64,000 nt of DNA from Verrucomicrobium sp. BvORR106. GTDB taxonomy: Bacteria > Verrucomicrobiota > Verrucomicrobiia > Verrucomicrobiales > Verrucomicrobiaceae. The position numbers and the translations under genes were made by a program. The stretch is from assembly GCF_000739655.1 (NCBI RefSeq), contig NZ_BATR01000163.1:26630-90629 (forward strand). Reading direction: 5' to 3'. The number at the start of each line of letters is the position of its first letter. Position 1 is the stretch's first letter. This document shows, piece after piece, positions 43,117 through 52,168 of this stretch. The notes below the pieces were generated by a model. It saw only the letters and a program-made list of their open reading frames with translations, did not search any database and had not been told where the DNA came from.

Positions 43117-43725
43117 CTACATCGCTCGACGCCCGCTCAGGGCATGATGGAGCGTCATCTCATCCACATGATCCAGTCCCCCGCCCGCAGGCATGCCCTG
43201 GGCCAGCCGGGTCACCTTCACCCCTAGAGGGCGCAAGGAGTCGGCGAGATAGTTGGAGGTAGCCTCCCCTTCCACATCCGCGCTCAGGGCCAGGATCACC
43301 TCCTCCACTCCCAAGGCAGGAACACGCTCCGCCAGTTCCCGAATGCGCAGGTCAGAAGGCGTGATGTTGTCCAGCGGGGAGAGTCTCCCTCCCAGCACAT
43401 GGTAGAGGCCTGAAAAGGCCCCGCTGCGCTCCAGACGCAGGACATCCGCCGCCTGCTCTACCACGCAGAGCACGGTCTTCTGCCGTTTGTCGCTCTGACA
43501 CAAGCCGCAGGCCGCGTCTCGTTCAATGAAGAATCCACACTCCGGGCAGATGCCCACCCGATGCTCCAGCTGCATCAGAGAGCGCGCCAACTCTGCCGTG
43601 CGGGCGGTGCCCCGCCCCATCATCCACAGCACCAGCCGCTCGGCGCTCCGCTGGCCAATACCGGGCAAAGATTTCATCTGGAGGATGAGCTCCCGGATGG
43701 GTGCGGGATAGTCCAGCGAGGGCAT
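43117..43725 (-). CDS. recR: Recombination mediator RecR
   Basis: The 202-residue protein matches RecR, with the LPGIGQRSAERL helix-hairpin-helix, the CPECGFF and CGLC zinc pair and the Toprim-type VEEVILALSADVEGEATSNYL block. RecR with RecO and RecF loads RecA on gapped DNA. The ATG at 43725 is preferred; upstream in-frame codons look non-coding. It is the last gene after the kinase/ClpX-like/cyclase-like set in the same direction, 96 bases downstream of the cyclase-like gene. Confidence 0.95.
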   Translation of the reverse strand: MPSLDYPAPIRELILQMKSLPGIGQRSAERLVLWMMGRGTARTAELARSLMQLEHRVGICPECGFFIERDAACGLCQSDKRQKTVLCVVEQAADVLRLERSGAFSGLYHVLGGRLSPLDNITPSDLRIRELAERVPALGVEEVILALSADVEGEATSNYLADSLRPLGVKVTRLAQGMPAGGGLDHVDEMTLHHALSGRRAM

Positions 43726-43821
43726 AAGAATGGCGATCAGAGAGGGATCTGAAAAAGCAGACCGCCGGGTGCAGGGCAACCCGGCGGGAGAAATTCTAGA
43801 AGTTCACAACTGACTGGCGGC

Positions 43822-45123
43822 TTACGGATTCACCGTGAGCAGACGCACATGGCGGGAGACGCCCTTCATGTCCGCGCTGCTCTCATCCTTCATGCCTGCC
43901 TCGGCGCGCTCCAGGAAATACTTCAACGGAGGGTCTTCGCGGGTGTCGATGCGAGCCTGCATGAGCTGCTGCACCGCTTCCTTGTAGTTGCCCTTGCGCA
44001 AGCTCACCACACCCTGCCAGAAGGCATCGCGGGCCTTGGACTCTTCCTCGCTGAGCTTCCCTTTCTCCGCCAGGAGTTCATACACCTCAGAGATCTGGTG
44101 CAGCTTAGGCGCGTAAACCATCTCCATCGGCCGGGTCTCCACTTTCTCCTTCGTCAGGTGGAAGGTGCGGGCAGAGATGAGCAGGTGGCTGCCATACACC
44201 AGGTTCACGGCGCAGAGACGGCGGCTGAAGTCGAGCGGCTCACCCACGGCGCTGTAAAATTCGAATTCGCGGAAGCCAAAGCGGCCCACGCTCATCTGAC
44301 CCGTGGCAAGTGCCACGCCGAAGGCGGGCTTCCGGTGCCAGCGGTTCTGGATCTCCTGATCCAGGTTCACCAGGCGCTGTTTCAGTTCCAGCGCCGCTTT
44401 GCAGGCGTCCATGGCGTGGGTGCCGCCATTCTTGTCCATCATGCCGAAGAAGACGCGCACGCCGTCTGCGGTGCAGGTGTCCAGATAGGCCCCCTTGGCC
44501 ACCATGAACTCCCCAGTCACCTGTAGGAAGAGCGAGCCGAGCTGCTCCAAGTCCTTGGGCTCCATCTGGTTGGCCAGATCTGGGTAGTTGAGAATGCGGC
44601 AGGTCAACACGGTCAGCTCACGCTTGCCAGTGAGCATGGAGTCGTCCTTGGCATTGATCAGGCGCTCGAAGTTCTCCGTGGAGACACGTCCGACGAAGTA
44701 GCGGAACAGTTTGTGCCGCTGCCAGCCCGGATCCACGTGGCCAAAGATGATGCCGCCCAGCCCTGTAGCGACCACGGCCAGCACAGCGGAGAGGGGCTCA
44801 AACAGGATGCCGCAGAATGCCAGGATGGGAGAAAGCAGCAGCGTCAGGAATGCTGAGGCGATGATGAAGGCAACCTTGCTGGAACGACGTGGCAGCTCAA
44901 TGCACACCCAAGAGGAAATGTAGGCCATCAGCGTGATGAAGCCATACTGCAACGGCACCATGAACTTCAATGGCCCTTCCACCGGAAGAATGAAAATGCT
45001 CCGGTAGAACTCCTCCAGCTGCGACATCTTGTCGCTAAAAAAGCCAGTCAGGTGGAAAACGCCCACGAGGGCGGCACTCACTACTGCTCCCAAAATCAAA
45101 CTAGCCGCCCAACTGCGTCCCAT
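43822..45123 (-). CDS. Degenerate class III cyclase-domain membrane protein
   Basis: This 433-residue protein has hydrophobic helices near 7-28, 52-77 and 83-128, then a class III adenylate/guanylate cyclase fold (about 160-330) and a C-terminal helical repeat region. The fold is recognised from TVLTCRILNYPDL and CTADGVRVFFG. The first metal-binding Asp is replaced by Arg176, while the second (Asp220) is kept. Two-metal catalysis therefore looks unlikely, and it may be a cyclic-nucleotide-independent signalling or scaffold protein. It lies 13 bases downstream of the ClpX-like gene, so they form an operon. Confidence 0.8.
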   Translation of the reverse strand: MGRSWAASLILGAVVSAALVGVFHLTGFFSDKMSQLEEFYRSIFILPVEGPLKFMVPLQYGFITLMAYISSWVCIELPRRSSKVAFIIASAFLTLLLSPILAFCGILFEPLSAVLAVVATGLGGIIFGHVDPGWQRHKLFRYFVGRVSTENFERLINAKDDSMLTGKRELTVLTCRILNYPDLANQMEPKDLEQLGSLFLQVTGEFMVAKGAYLDTCTADGVRVFFGMMDKNGGTHAMDACKAALELKQRLVNLDQEIQNRWHRKPAFGVALATGQMSVGRFGFREFEFYSAVGEPLDFSRRLCAVNLVYGSHLLISARTFHLTKEKVETRPMEMVYAPKLHQISEVYELLAEKGKLSEEESKARDAFWQGVVSLRKGNYKEAVQQLMQARIDTREDPPLKYFLERAEAGMKDESSADMKGVSRHVRLLTVNP

Positions 45124-45136
45124 AGTTTTGCTCTAT

Positions 45137-46765
45137 CTATTTGCTTTGATCGTTGCCATGCGCCCGGCGGTAAGATGCCACCACCAGATCGCTCAAGTAT
45201 TTGTCAGGCTCCTGCACCGCCCGCAATGGAAGCACAAATGATTTTTCAGCATTATTGCTCGCGATGAGCTGCAATCCGAAGGGGTAGTCCTTGAACATCT
45301 TCCGGCAGAGCTCCGCCACCGCGATTCCTTCCCGGGCACTGCGTTCCACCAACACCTTCGCAGCATCCCACTCAAACCGGATCTCCAGACCGTAGTCGTG
45401 GCTGAAGCTCTGGGCAAAATCCTCCACCTCACGGGCGGCGGCACTCACCTGCACGTTCTGTGCTTTGTCCCGGCAGTGGGCCAGGGCGGCATCCGGATCG
45501 CGCAGCAGCGTCTCATCCACCACCAATTCTTTCAGCCCCAGTGAGGGCAGCTCGAATTTGAAGTCGCGCAGGGACTTTTCCCACACGGTCATCAGACCGC
45601 GGGCGCCTGTCTTCTCTTCCGCCGCCTGACGAGCCTTCACCCGCAGGGCGCTGTCATCAAAGGTGGCATGGATGCCGTAGGCCTGAAACTCGCGCTCGAA
45701 CTGGCGGATCAGGCTGCCCTCGCTGCTCTTCATGATGTCGAAGAGGTCGTCCGCAGTCAGCGAGTCACACACCACCCGCACGGGCAGACGCCCGATGAAC
45801 TCCGCCTCGAAGCCGTAGTCGATGAAATCCTGCGTGCGAGCCAGGCGCAGGGGTGTGCCAGAGATCACATCCTCCCGCACTGCGGCACCGAAACCGATGC
45901 TGCCCTTACTCACGCGACGCTCAATAATCTTCTCCAGACCGCTGAAGGCCCCGCTCACCACGAAGAGGATGTTGCGGGTGTTCACCACCTGGCGGCGGGG
46001 CCCATCCCCCTTCCGCATCTCGAACATCATCTGGATCTGGCTGCGCATGTCATTGGGCGCATGCAGAGAGACCTCGGTCTCCTCCATCAGCTTCAGCAGG
46101 GTGGTCTGGACGCCGCGGCCATTCACATCCCGACCCGGGCGGTCTCCCGCCGTGGCCAGCTTGTCCACCTCATCCAGATAAATGATGCCGTGCTCCGCCA
46201 AATCGATGTTGCCATTGGCCTTGGTCACGAGATCGCGCACCAAGTCATCCACATCGGCCCCTACGTAGCCCGTCTCACTAAACTTCGTGGCGTCCGCCTT
46301 CACAAACGGCACGCCGATGAGGTCCGCGATGTGCTTGACCAGATAGGTCTTCCCCACCCCGGTCGGCCCTACGATGATGACGTTCTGCTTCGCAAACTCC
46401 ACCTCGTCAGCCGCCTTCGGGTCGCGCTTGCGCATCTCCCGCAGCATCCGGGCATGGTTGTAGTGGTCGCAGACGGCGGTCGCCAGCACCTTCTTGGCGT
46501 CATCCTGGCGGATCACAAACCGGTCGAGATACGCCTTGATGTCGGCGGGGCGGTAACGGAAGTCCAGCCAGCTCTCGTCGTCCTCCTGGGGAGTCGTTTC
46601 CATGATCGGGGGTTCCAGTTGCGCGCCCGGCCCGTCATCCTTGCCCTGGCCGTCGCGAAAGCTGGTGAAAAGCACGTTCCCGCCAAACTGGTTCCGGATG
46701 AACTCCTCCAGTTTTTTCCCAATCTCCTCAGGGGAGTTGGGCGGATCGGGCTTCTTGTCGCTCAT
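45137..46765 (-). CDS. ClpX-like AAA+ unfoldase without zinc domain
   Basis: The 542-residue protein is a ClpX-type AAA+ ATPase: GPTGVGKTYL (Walker A, Lys139), ETGYVGADVDD (pore loop), IIYLDEVDK (Walker B), the KGSIGFGAAV loop with Ile290-Gly-Phe292 that in ClpX contacts ClpP, EFIGRLPV, and KTGARGL (sensor 2). The N-terminal Cys4 zinc-binding domain of ClpX is absent and replaced by about 60 residues rich in Asp, Glu, Gln and Pro. A C-terminal extension of about 120 residues is not found in ClpX. It could deliver special substrates to ClpP. It is operonic with the cyclase-like gene (13-base gap) and 279 bases downstream of the kinase gene. Confidence 0.88.
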   Translation of the reverse strand: MSDKKPDPPNSPEEIGKKLEEFIRNQFGGNVLFTSFRDGQGKDDGPGAQLEPPIMETTPQEDDESWLDFRYRPADIKAYLDRFVIRQDDAKKVLATAVCDHYNHARMLREMRKRDPKAADEVEFAKQNVIIVGPTGVGKTYLVKHIADLIGVPFVKADATKFSETGYVGADVDDLVRDLVTKANGNIDLAEHGIIYLDEVDKLATAGDRPGRDVNGRGVQTTLLKLMEETEVSLHAPNDMRSQIQMMFEMRKGDGPRRQVVNTRNILFVVSGAFSGLEKIIERRVSKGSIGFGAAVREDVISGTPLRLARTQDFIDYGFEAEFIGRLPVRVVCDSLTADDLFDIMKSSEGSLIRQFEREFQAYGIHATFDDSALRVKARQAAEEKTGARGLMTVWEKSLRDFKFELPSLGLKELVVDETLLRDPDAALAHCRDKAQNVQVSAAAREVEDFAQSFSHDYGLEIRFEWDAAKVLVERSAREGIAVAELCRKMFKDYPFGLQLIASNNAEKSFVLPLRAVQEPDKYLSDLVVASYRRAHGNDQSK

Positions 46766-47044
46766 GCAGCAGAATACGCCCGCAACCGAGCCCCTGACAA
46801 GCCGCCTGTGCCTGAAACTTTCAAAATTCAATTTCGAAACTTTCCTCCAACATCAAGGCTTCTGGCGGCGAAACCGCCCTTTGAGCACCACAACTCATAC
46901 GGCCTCAACTGGTCACCAAGAAGTCCAGCGTGGGAGCATCCAACGTCATCCGACCGTTCTCAGCCGTTCAGTCCACCGGAGCCCACAACCGCCGCTGACC
47001 TTAGCGCCGTCAAAGGGGAGAGCCCCTCAGGCTTCCACCAAACA

Positions 47045-49462
47045 CTAGTTACCCCCACTCTGCTCCACCCTCGCCCAGCGCTGGCGGAAAGCGCGGTTCT
47101 CTTCCATGAGCTGGTTGGCCACGGTGTTTGCCACCTGGTCCAGACCCTGCATCTTGGCAAAAACCACGATCATCTCCAGCCGGTTATAGTACTCCGTGGA
47201 GTCGCTGACATTCTCCACCATGGACTGGGCGACGGCGACCAGGGCCTCCGGGGTGAGCGAGTCCGTGGGGATCGTGAATTGACCGCGATCCAGCGCGATG
47301 GTGGCGTTATCGAACTCCAGGCGGGTCAAACGGCCCTGCAACGGCAAACCGGAGCGACGGTAGAGAGTGCCGCTGTAGCCACGGCTGGCCACGTCAGCCT
47401 TGAGCACATCCATGAACTCCTTGGCCTTCGTCCAGAGGTAGATCTTGTTCGCGATCACGTTCTGCACCTCAGGGGTCTCAAACTTCATGCCCTGAAGCAA
47501 CTCCACCGCGTGGCTGTAGTCGTAGCCGCGCACCAACGCTGGCAGACTGTTGCTCAGCTCAGCAAGCTGGGCCACCTCCCGCTGACGCAGGGAGTCCAGC
47601 CGCTTGCGCTCCGTTTCCTCGATCTGGCGGCGCAGGCGCGTTATTTCCTCCTGGGCAAACCGGATGCGGTGGGTGAACAGGTTCCGCAGCGCTCCGTTGG
47701 TTTTGAGCTGCTCCAGCACCTTGCGACTCTCGGCGACCTCCTCGCGCGCCTCGTCGACCGTGGCAAAGGGTTCTTTCCTCGACTCACCAGCGCTCTTGGC
47801 CAGCTGCACATCCGCAATATAAGGCGCGATCAGCTTCTTATAGGAGCTGATCCACTCCAATCCCCGGCCAGGGGCACAGGCGTTGAAAGTCTCCAGCCAC
47901 TCCACGGCAGCACGCGGCTTGCCGAAGTGCCACTGAGCCAGACCGTGGGCCAGATAGCCGAGCACCTCCTCCGAGGTTTCCTCATAGCTCACCTCCCGGC
48001 GGGCCATGCCCAGACCGAGATCCTGCCCCATGCGACCGCCGATCTTGGCGAAGAATTCCTTGAACTCCACCCCGCTCAGTTCGCTACCAGCACCGGCATC
48101 CTGACGGATGGATTCAAAGTACTTCTCCGCATCCTGGCGCTTTCCTTCCACCATGGCGCAAAGGGCAGCGTTGAACCGGGCCCAGTTCAGCGTGGGCTGC
48201 TTCGCCCGACCAGAAGAGATCAGGCCGTCAAAGAGCTTGCGAGCTTCAGCGAATTTGCCCTCCAGCAGCGTGCCTCGAGCACGGAGGAAGATGTCCGCCA
48301 CGGTCTCCGTGGAGGCCTCAGACGTGCCCCCCAGCGTGGTGAGCTCCCGCTCGTTCGTGCGGATGGACTTGACCTTCGTCTCCGGGGCGGGTTTGGCCAG
48401 TACGGCGATGATGGCGATCGCCACCAGGGCGCTCGCGCCTCCCAGAATAATGCGCTGCCTCAGGGAGCGCTCCCGGATGGTTGAGTAGCCCAGCAGGCTC
48501 TCCGCATCGCGGAAGGCTTCCACCAGTTCATCATAGCTGGCGTAGCGGTCCTCCGGCCGCAGGGCCAGAGTCTTATTGATCAGCTCACAGGTACGAGGGG
48601 AAAACTTGAAGCCGCTGTCCTCCAGGCGCACCGCACGGCTCTTGATTACCTTCAACTCCTGGATGGAGTTGGTGTTCGCCTTGTGCGGCGGTTTACCAGT
48701 GAGGGCGTGGTAAAGGGTCGCGCCCAGGCTGTAGATGTCGCTGCGGAAGTCTTCGCGGTCATCCCGCACCTTCTCAGGTGCCACGTAGAAAGGGGTGGCC
48801 CAGATTTCGCCGGAGTCGTCCACATCCCGCGCGTGGAAGAGCGCGAGACCGAAATCCACGATCTTGGGCGTGTTCTCCTCGGTGAAGAGGATGTTCGCCG
48901 GCTTCACGTCACGGTGGATCAGACCTTCGCGATACGCAGCGCGCAGCCCCTCGGCCACCGCCCTGCCCACTCGGAGGGCTTCCGCCTCTGTAAGGCGCTC
49001 ATTTTCAGTGATCCGGTGCTCCAGGCTGCCACCCGCCACCAGCTCCATGGCGATGTAGAAGTTCCCTTGGTCCTTGCCCACGGAGTAGAGCTTCACCACG
49101 TTCGGGTGCGTCACCGCCGCGGTCAGCTGGGCCTCCCGCTCGAAACTGGCCATCCGCACACTGTCCTTGCTGTAGTGGCGGTTGAGGATCTTCAGGGCCA
49201 CGTGACGGCCCAATGTGGAGTCTTCGGCGTCAAACACGCGGCTCATGCCGCCTTCACCGATCTGCTTGATGATGGAAAAGTGGTCGAACTTGCGGCGGAC
49301 TCGGACAAACTCGCCGCAGTGCGGGCAGGCCACCTTGGAATAGGGCTCGAGGGTCGAGACGTCAATCACGCCTTCGCAGGCCGGACAGGTGCTGTAATAT
49401 TGGAAGATGTCTTGGGGGGGGTCACAGGACGCGGAGGGTAGCTCGAAAACCGAGGTTCTCAA
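47045..49462 (-). CDS. Ser/Thr protein kinase with zinc ribbon and periplasmic domain
   Basis: The 805-residue protein has an N-terminal zinc ribbon (CPACEG/CPHCGEF, about 26-50) and a Hanks-type kinase domain (about 57-330). Conserved blocks are GEGGMSRV, VALKILN, HRDVKPANILF, DFGLALF and APEKVRDD. One membrane helix (about 338-357) links to a long C-terminal region with coiled-coil/helical character. All catalytic residues are kept, so it is probably active. The start is TTG at 49462, as no ATG precedes the kinase domain. The next gene in the same direction is the ClpX-like unfoldase. Confidence 0.92.
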   Translation of the reverse strand: MRTSVFELPSASCDPPQDIFQYYSTCPACEGVIDVSTLEPYSKVACPHCGEFVRVRRKFDHFSIIKQIGEGGMSRVFDAEDSTLGRHVALKILNRHYSKDSVRMASFEREAQLTAAVTHPNVVKLYSVGKDQGNFYIAMELVAGGSLEHRITENERLTEAEALRVGRAVAEGLRAAYREGLIHRDVKPANILFTEENTPKIVDFGLALFHARDVDDSGEIWATPFYVAPEKVRDDREDFRSDIYSLGATLYHALTGKPPHKANTNSIQELKVIKSRAVRLEDSGFKFSPRTCELINKTLALRPEDRYASYDELVEAFRDAESLLGYSTIRERSLRQRIILGGASALVAIAIIAVLAKPAPETKVKSIRTNERELTTLGGTSEASTETVADIFLRARGTLLEGKFAEARKLFDGLISSGRAKQPTLNWARFNAALCAMVEGKRQDAEKYFESIRQDAGAGSELSGVEFKEFFAKIGGRMGQDLGLGMARREVSYEETSEEVLGYLAHGLAQWHFGKPRAAVEWLETFNACAPGRGLEWISSYKKLIAPYIADVQLAKSAGESRKEPFATVDEAREEVAESRKVLEQLKTNGALRNLFTHRIRFAQEEITRLRRQIEETERKRLDSLRQREVAQLAELSNSLPALVRGYDYSHAVELLQGMKFETPEVQNVIANKIYLWTKAKEFMDVLKADVASRGYSGTLYRRSGLPLQGRLTRLEFDNATIALDRGQFTIPTDSLTPEALVAVAQSMVENVSDSTEYYNRLEMIVVFAKMQGLDQVANTVANQLMEENRAFRQRWARVEQSGGN

Positions 49463-49639
49463 AGCTGAAAGTTGAGGGCAACTTTGTCACTAAGGAGTCA
49501 GAGAACGGCCGTTCCACTCACGCAATTACCATGTAAAGCAGGGCGCAGGCCATGTCGTATTTATTTATGAAAATTAAACGATCAGAAGTCGAGTTGGTTT
49601 CGCTGCTTGCGAAAAGAAATCGAAATTTCATACTGACCG

Positions 49640-50557
49640 ATGGATTTCACGGTCAATGAATCAGCCCCTGCCAAGCAGCGGCTGGATCACTTTTTACAGG
49701 GCGAGTTGCCCGACATGTCTCGCACGCGCCTTCAAGGTCTGATCAAGGACGGCCACATCCTTCTGAATGGGAAGGCCGCCAAGCCCAACACCCCCCTCAA
49801 GCTCGGGGACCGCATCACCATGGAGGTGCCGGATCCGGTGCCGACAGAAGTCGTCCCACAGGACATCCCCCTGACAGTCCTCTTCGAGGACGAGCACATC
49901 ATCGTCATCAACAAGCCCGAGGGGCTGGTGGTGCACCCTGCCGCCGGCAATCCAGACGGCACCTTGGTGAATGCCTTGCTCTTCCACTGCAAGAACCTCA
50001 GCGGCATCGGGGGCGAGTTGCGCCCGGGCATTGTCCATCGTCTGGACAAGGAAACCAGCGGTTGCATGGTCGCTGCCAAGCACGATCTAGCCCATACGCG
50101 GCTCACAGAGGCCTTCAGCCAGCGGGATCTGACCAAGATCTACCTCGCCGCCGTGAACGGCTCCCCTTCCGCTTCCTCAGGACGCATCGAAAACCGCATC
50201 GGCCGTCACCCCGTGGACCGCAAGCGCATGGCCATCGTCACCGGGGAGGCTGGCAAGGAAGCCGTGACCGAGTGGGACCGCGTCGCTGTCCATCAAGGCT
50301 GCGCCCTCATCCGCTGCCGACTGCTGACTGGCCGCACCCATCAGATCCGGGTGCACATGAAGGAAGCTCTCGGTTGCCCGATTCTGGGAGACACCATCTA
50401 CGCCCAAATCCAGCGTCAGCTCATCAAGATGCCCCGCCTCATGCTGCACGCATGGAAGCTGGAGTTCCAACACCCCATCAGCAAGCAGGAACTCAAGTTC
50501 GAGGCGCCGGTGCCAGAGGCCTTCGCCCCGTGGATGACAAAGAGCGTCAAAGGCTGA
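49640..50557 (+). CDS. RluA-family 23S rRNA pseudouridine synthase
   Basis: The 305-residue protein has an N-terminal S4 RNA-binding domain (about 14-75, with RTRLQGLIKDGHILLNG; shortened RLQGLIKDGHI) and a catalytic domain with HRLDKETSG (Asp136), VHPAAGNPDGTLVNALL and LLTGRTHQIRVHM. It makes pseudouridines in rRNA; RluD-type site choice is likely but not provable by sequence. It is divergent from the kinase gene, with 177 bases between starts. Confidence 0.92.
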   Translation: MDFTVNESAPAKQRLDHFLQGELPDMSRTRLQGLIKDGHILLNGKAAKPNTPLKLGDRITMEVPDPVPTEVVPQDIPLTVLFEDEHIIVINKPEGLVVHPAAGNPDGTLVNALLFHCKNLSGIGGELRPGIVHRLDKETSGCMVAAKHDLAHTRLTEAFSQRDLTKIYLAAVNGSPSASSGRIENRIGRHPVDRKRMAIVTGEAGKEAVTEWDRVAVHQGCALIRCRLLTGRTHQIRVHMKEALGCPILGDTIYAQIQRQLIKMPRLMLHAWKLEFQHPISKQELKFEAPVPEAFAPWMTKSVKG

Positions 50558-50616
50558 AACCACTGATCTACACTGATGAAACACTGACTATTGATCAGGG
50601 ATTCGTCAGTGTTCGA

Positions 50617-50838
50617 TCATTGGTTCTTCTCAGCAGCTCGATCAAGCCCCCACACCAACGCACGCCCCGCTCCTTTGCGTCGCACCAAGCCGATCTCCTG
50701 CTCCAGCCGTTTCGTCCACTCGGGGCACGGCCGGTCGTAAGGCAACGCCAGCGTTTCTCTCAGCTCCACCCAGGTCGCTCCTTGGCGACGGCCTCTCAGG
50801 TGTTTTTGAATGGCCGACTTGAATTCCACGTACTGCAT
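50617..50838 (-). CDS. Small hypothetical protein, winged-helix-like
   Basis: The 73-residue product has a helix-rich pattern with QYVEFKSAIQKHL, ATWVELRETLALPY and a final AGRALVWGL. This resembles a compact winged-helix or DNA-binding unit, but no family is recognised. ATG at 50838 is the start. It lies between a pseudouridine synthase gene (convergent) and a terminator-like stem-loop of the upstream Gfo/Idh/MocA gene. Confidence 0.5.
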   Translation of the reverse strand: MQYVEFKSAIQKHLRGRRQGATWVELRETLALPYDRPCPEWTKRLEQEIGLVRRKGAGRALVWGLDRAAEKNQ

Positions 50839-50850
50839 GGCTGACCACAA

Positions 50851-50897
50851 AATAACAGGGCACTGAGGTTTCCGTACAGGAAATTCATCAGTGCCCC
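50851..50897 (-). terminator. Terminator of Gfo/Idh/MocA gene
   Basis: Outer arms GGGCACTGA (50858-50866) and TCAGTGCCC (50888-50896) pair, with an inner TTTCC/GGAAA stem. Read on the minus strand, this is followed by a TGTTATTTT-like stretch, so it fits a terminator for the gene ending at 50925. Confidence 0.6.
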
Positions 50898-50924
50898 GGG
50901 CGCGCGGTTCAGACCGTCAACAAC

Positions 50925-52046
50925 TTAGGAAAGCGTCTCCTTGGGCAGGTGCTTGATGGCTCCGCCGTCCAGCGCGCTTTGATGGGCCAGGATGCCGGTG
51001 CAGGTCCAGTTGGCGCTCTGCTTCGCATTCGGGAAGGGCTGACGACCTTCCACCAGCGCCATGGCAAACTCATGGGCCAGATGCGGATGGCTGCCGCCGT
51101 GTCCTGCGCCTTGCGTGAAGCTCAGGTGGGCATTGTCGTCATCGTACACGCCTTTCGTGGTGTACTTGGCAATGCTCTCCGGCAGTCGGCTGGCGTAGTC
51201 GGGGCTCTTGATCAGGGACGGGATCTCCGGCTCGGGCTTCTTCGCCGTGTGCAGCACCAGCGGCTCGTGTTCGATGAGCGGCCATTCCACTGATTGCTTG
51301 CTGCCATACACGTCGATGCTCTCGCGGTACTGGCGGGCGGTGTCGAAGAGGCTGCGAATGATGCGCACACTCAGGTCTGAGTTGCTCACCTTCACGTGTG
51401 CCGTCTCCACGGCGAAAGGCGAGTTGTAGTGACCGATGAGTTCCTCACGGATGGTGCCGGAGCCAAAGCAGCTCACGTACTCGGCATCGCCATTCGCCAG
51501 GCCCAGTACTGGCCCCACGCAGTGCGTGGCGTAGTGCATGGGTGGCAGACCCGGCCAGTAGTTCGGCCAGCCGTCCATGTCCTGCTGGTGACTTGCCTGG
51601 ATGAACTGCAGCTTGCCCAGATCTCCCTTGTCACGGAGCTCCTTCATGAACAGGTACTCGCGGGCATAGACCACCGTCTCCATCATCATGTAGGTCAGCC
51701 CCGTCTCCTGAGTGAGGCGAATGATCTCCAGGCAGTCCTCCACGCTCGTAGCCATCGGCACCGTACAGGCCACATGCTTGCCCGCCTTCAGTGCTGCGAT
51801 CGACATCCAGGCGTGATCCGGGATGGGTGAGTTGATGTGCACCGCATCCACTTCTGGATCCTTCAGAAGTTCGGCATAGTCCGTGTAGCGCTTCTCCACC
51901 CCGAAGTGGTCCCCCACCTCCTTGAGCTTTTCCGGATTGCGCTGGCAGATGGCACCGCAGGTGGTGTGCGGATGTTTTTGCCAGAGGGGAATGAACTCGG
52001 CGCCAAAGCCAAGACCGACGACTGCGATGTTGAATTTCTTGCTCAT
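50925..52046 (-). CDS. Gfo/Idh/MocA-type dehydrogenase, variant active site
   Basis: The 373-residue protein has an N-terminal Rossmann fold (AVVGLGFGAEF) and a C-terminal Gfo/Idh/MocA domain with MMMETVVYAREY. The usual active-site EKP is replaced here by CTVPMA, with Val96 in place of the catalytic Lys, so chemistry may differ from classical sugar dehydrogenases of the family. Such variants are, to my recollection, common in planctomycete and verrucomicrobial Gfo proteins. It is probably cytoplasmic, as no signal peptide is seen at the 52046 start. The substrate is a sugar or polyol derivative that cannot be named. Confidence 0.88.
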   Translation of the reverse strand: MSKKFNIAVVGLGFGAEFIPLWQKHPHTTCGAICQRNPEKLKEVGDHFGVEKRYTDYAELLKDPEVDAVHINSPIPDHAWMSIAALKAGKHVACTVPMATSVEDCLEIIRLTQETGLTYMMMETVVYAREYLFMKELRDKGDLGKLQFIQASHQQDMDGWPNYWPGLPPMHYATHCVGPVLGLANGDAEYVSCFGSGTIREELIGHYNSPFAVETAHVKVSNSDLSVRIIRSLFDTARQYRESIDVYGSKQSVEWPLIEHEPLVLHTAKKPEPEIPSLIKSPDYASRLPESIAKYTTKGVYDDDNAHLSFTQGAGHGGSHPHLAHEFAMALVEGRQPFPNAKQSANWTCTGILAHQSALDGGAIKHLPKETLS

Positions 52047-52168
52047 GGAGGAAGTTGGACTGCCTCCATGGAACGTGCTCCCGCTGGTTTTTGCACGGAC
52101 ATTTTTTATGCCCGTTCGGTCATGCATCGGGTCGGCCACCGTAGGCAGCCAACCCGGGAAATCGGCCT

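Noticed and set aside
45668..48484. 938-codon plus-strand frame opposite the ClpX-like and kinase genes
   Set aside because: It covers two real minus-strand genes and has an unnatural His/Leu/Arg-rich composition; high GC gives long shadow frames.
50578..50614. Stem AACACTGAC/GTCAGTGTT after the pseudouridine synthase gene as terminator
   Set aside because: It is AT-rich, has a 16-base loop and no U-tract, so it is too weak to call.
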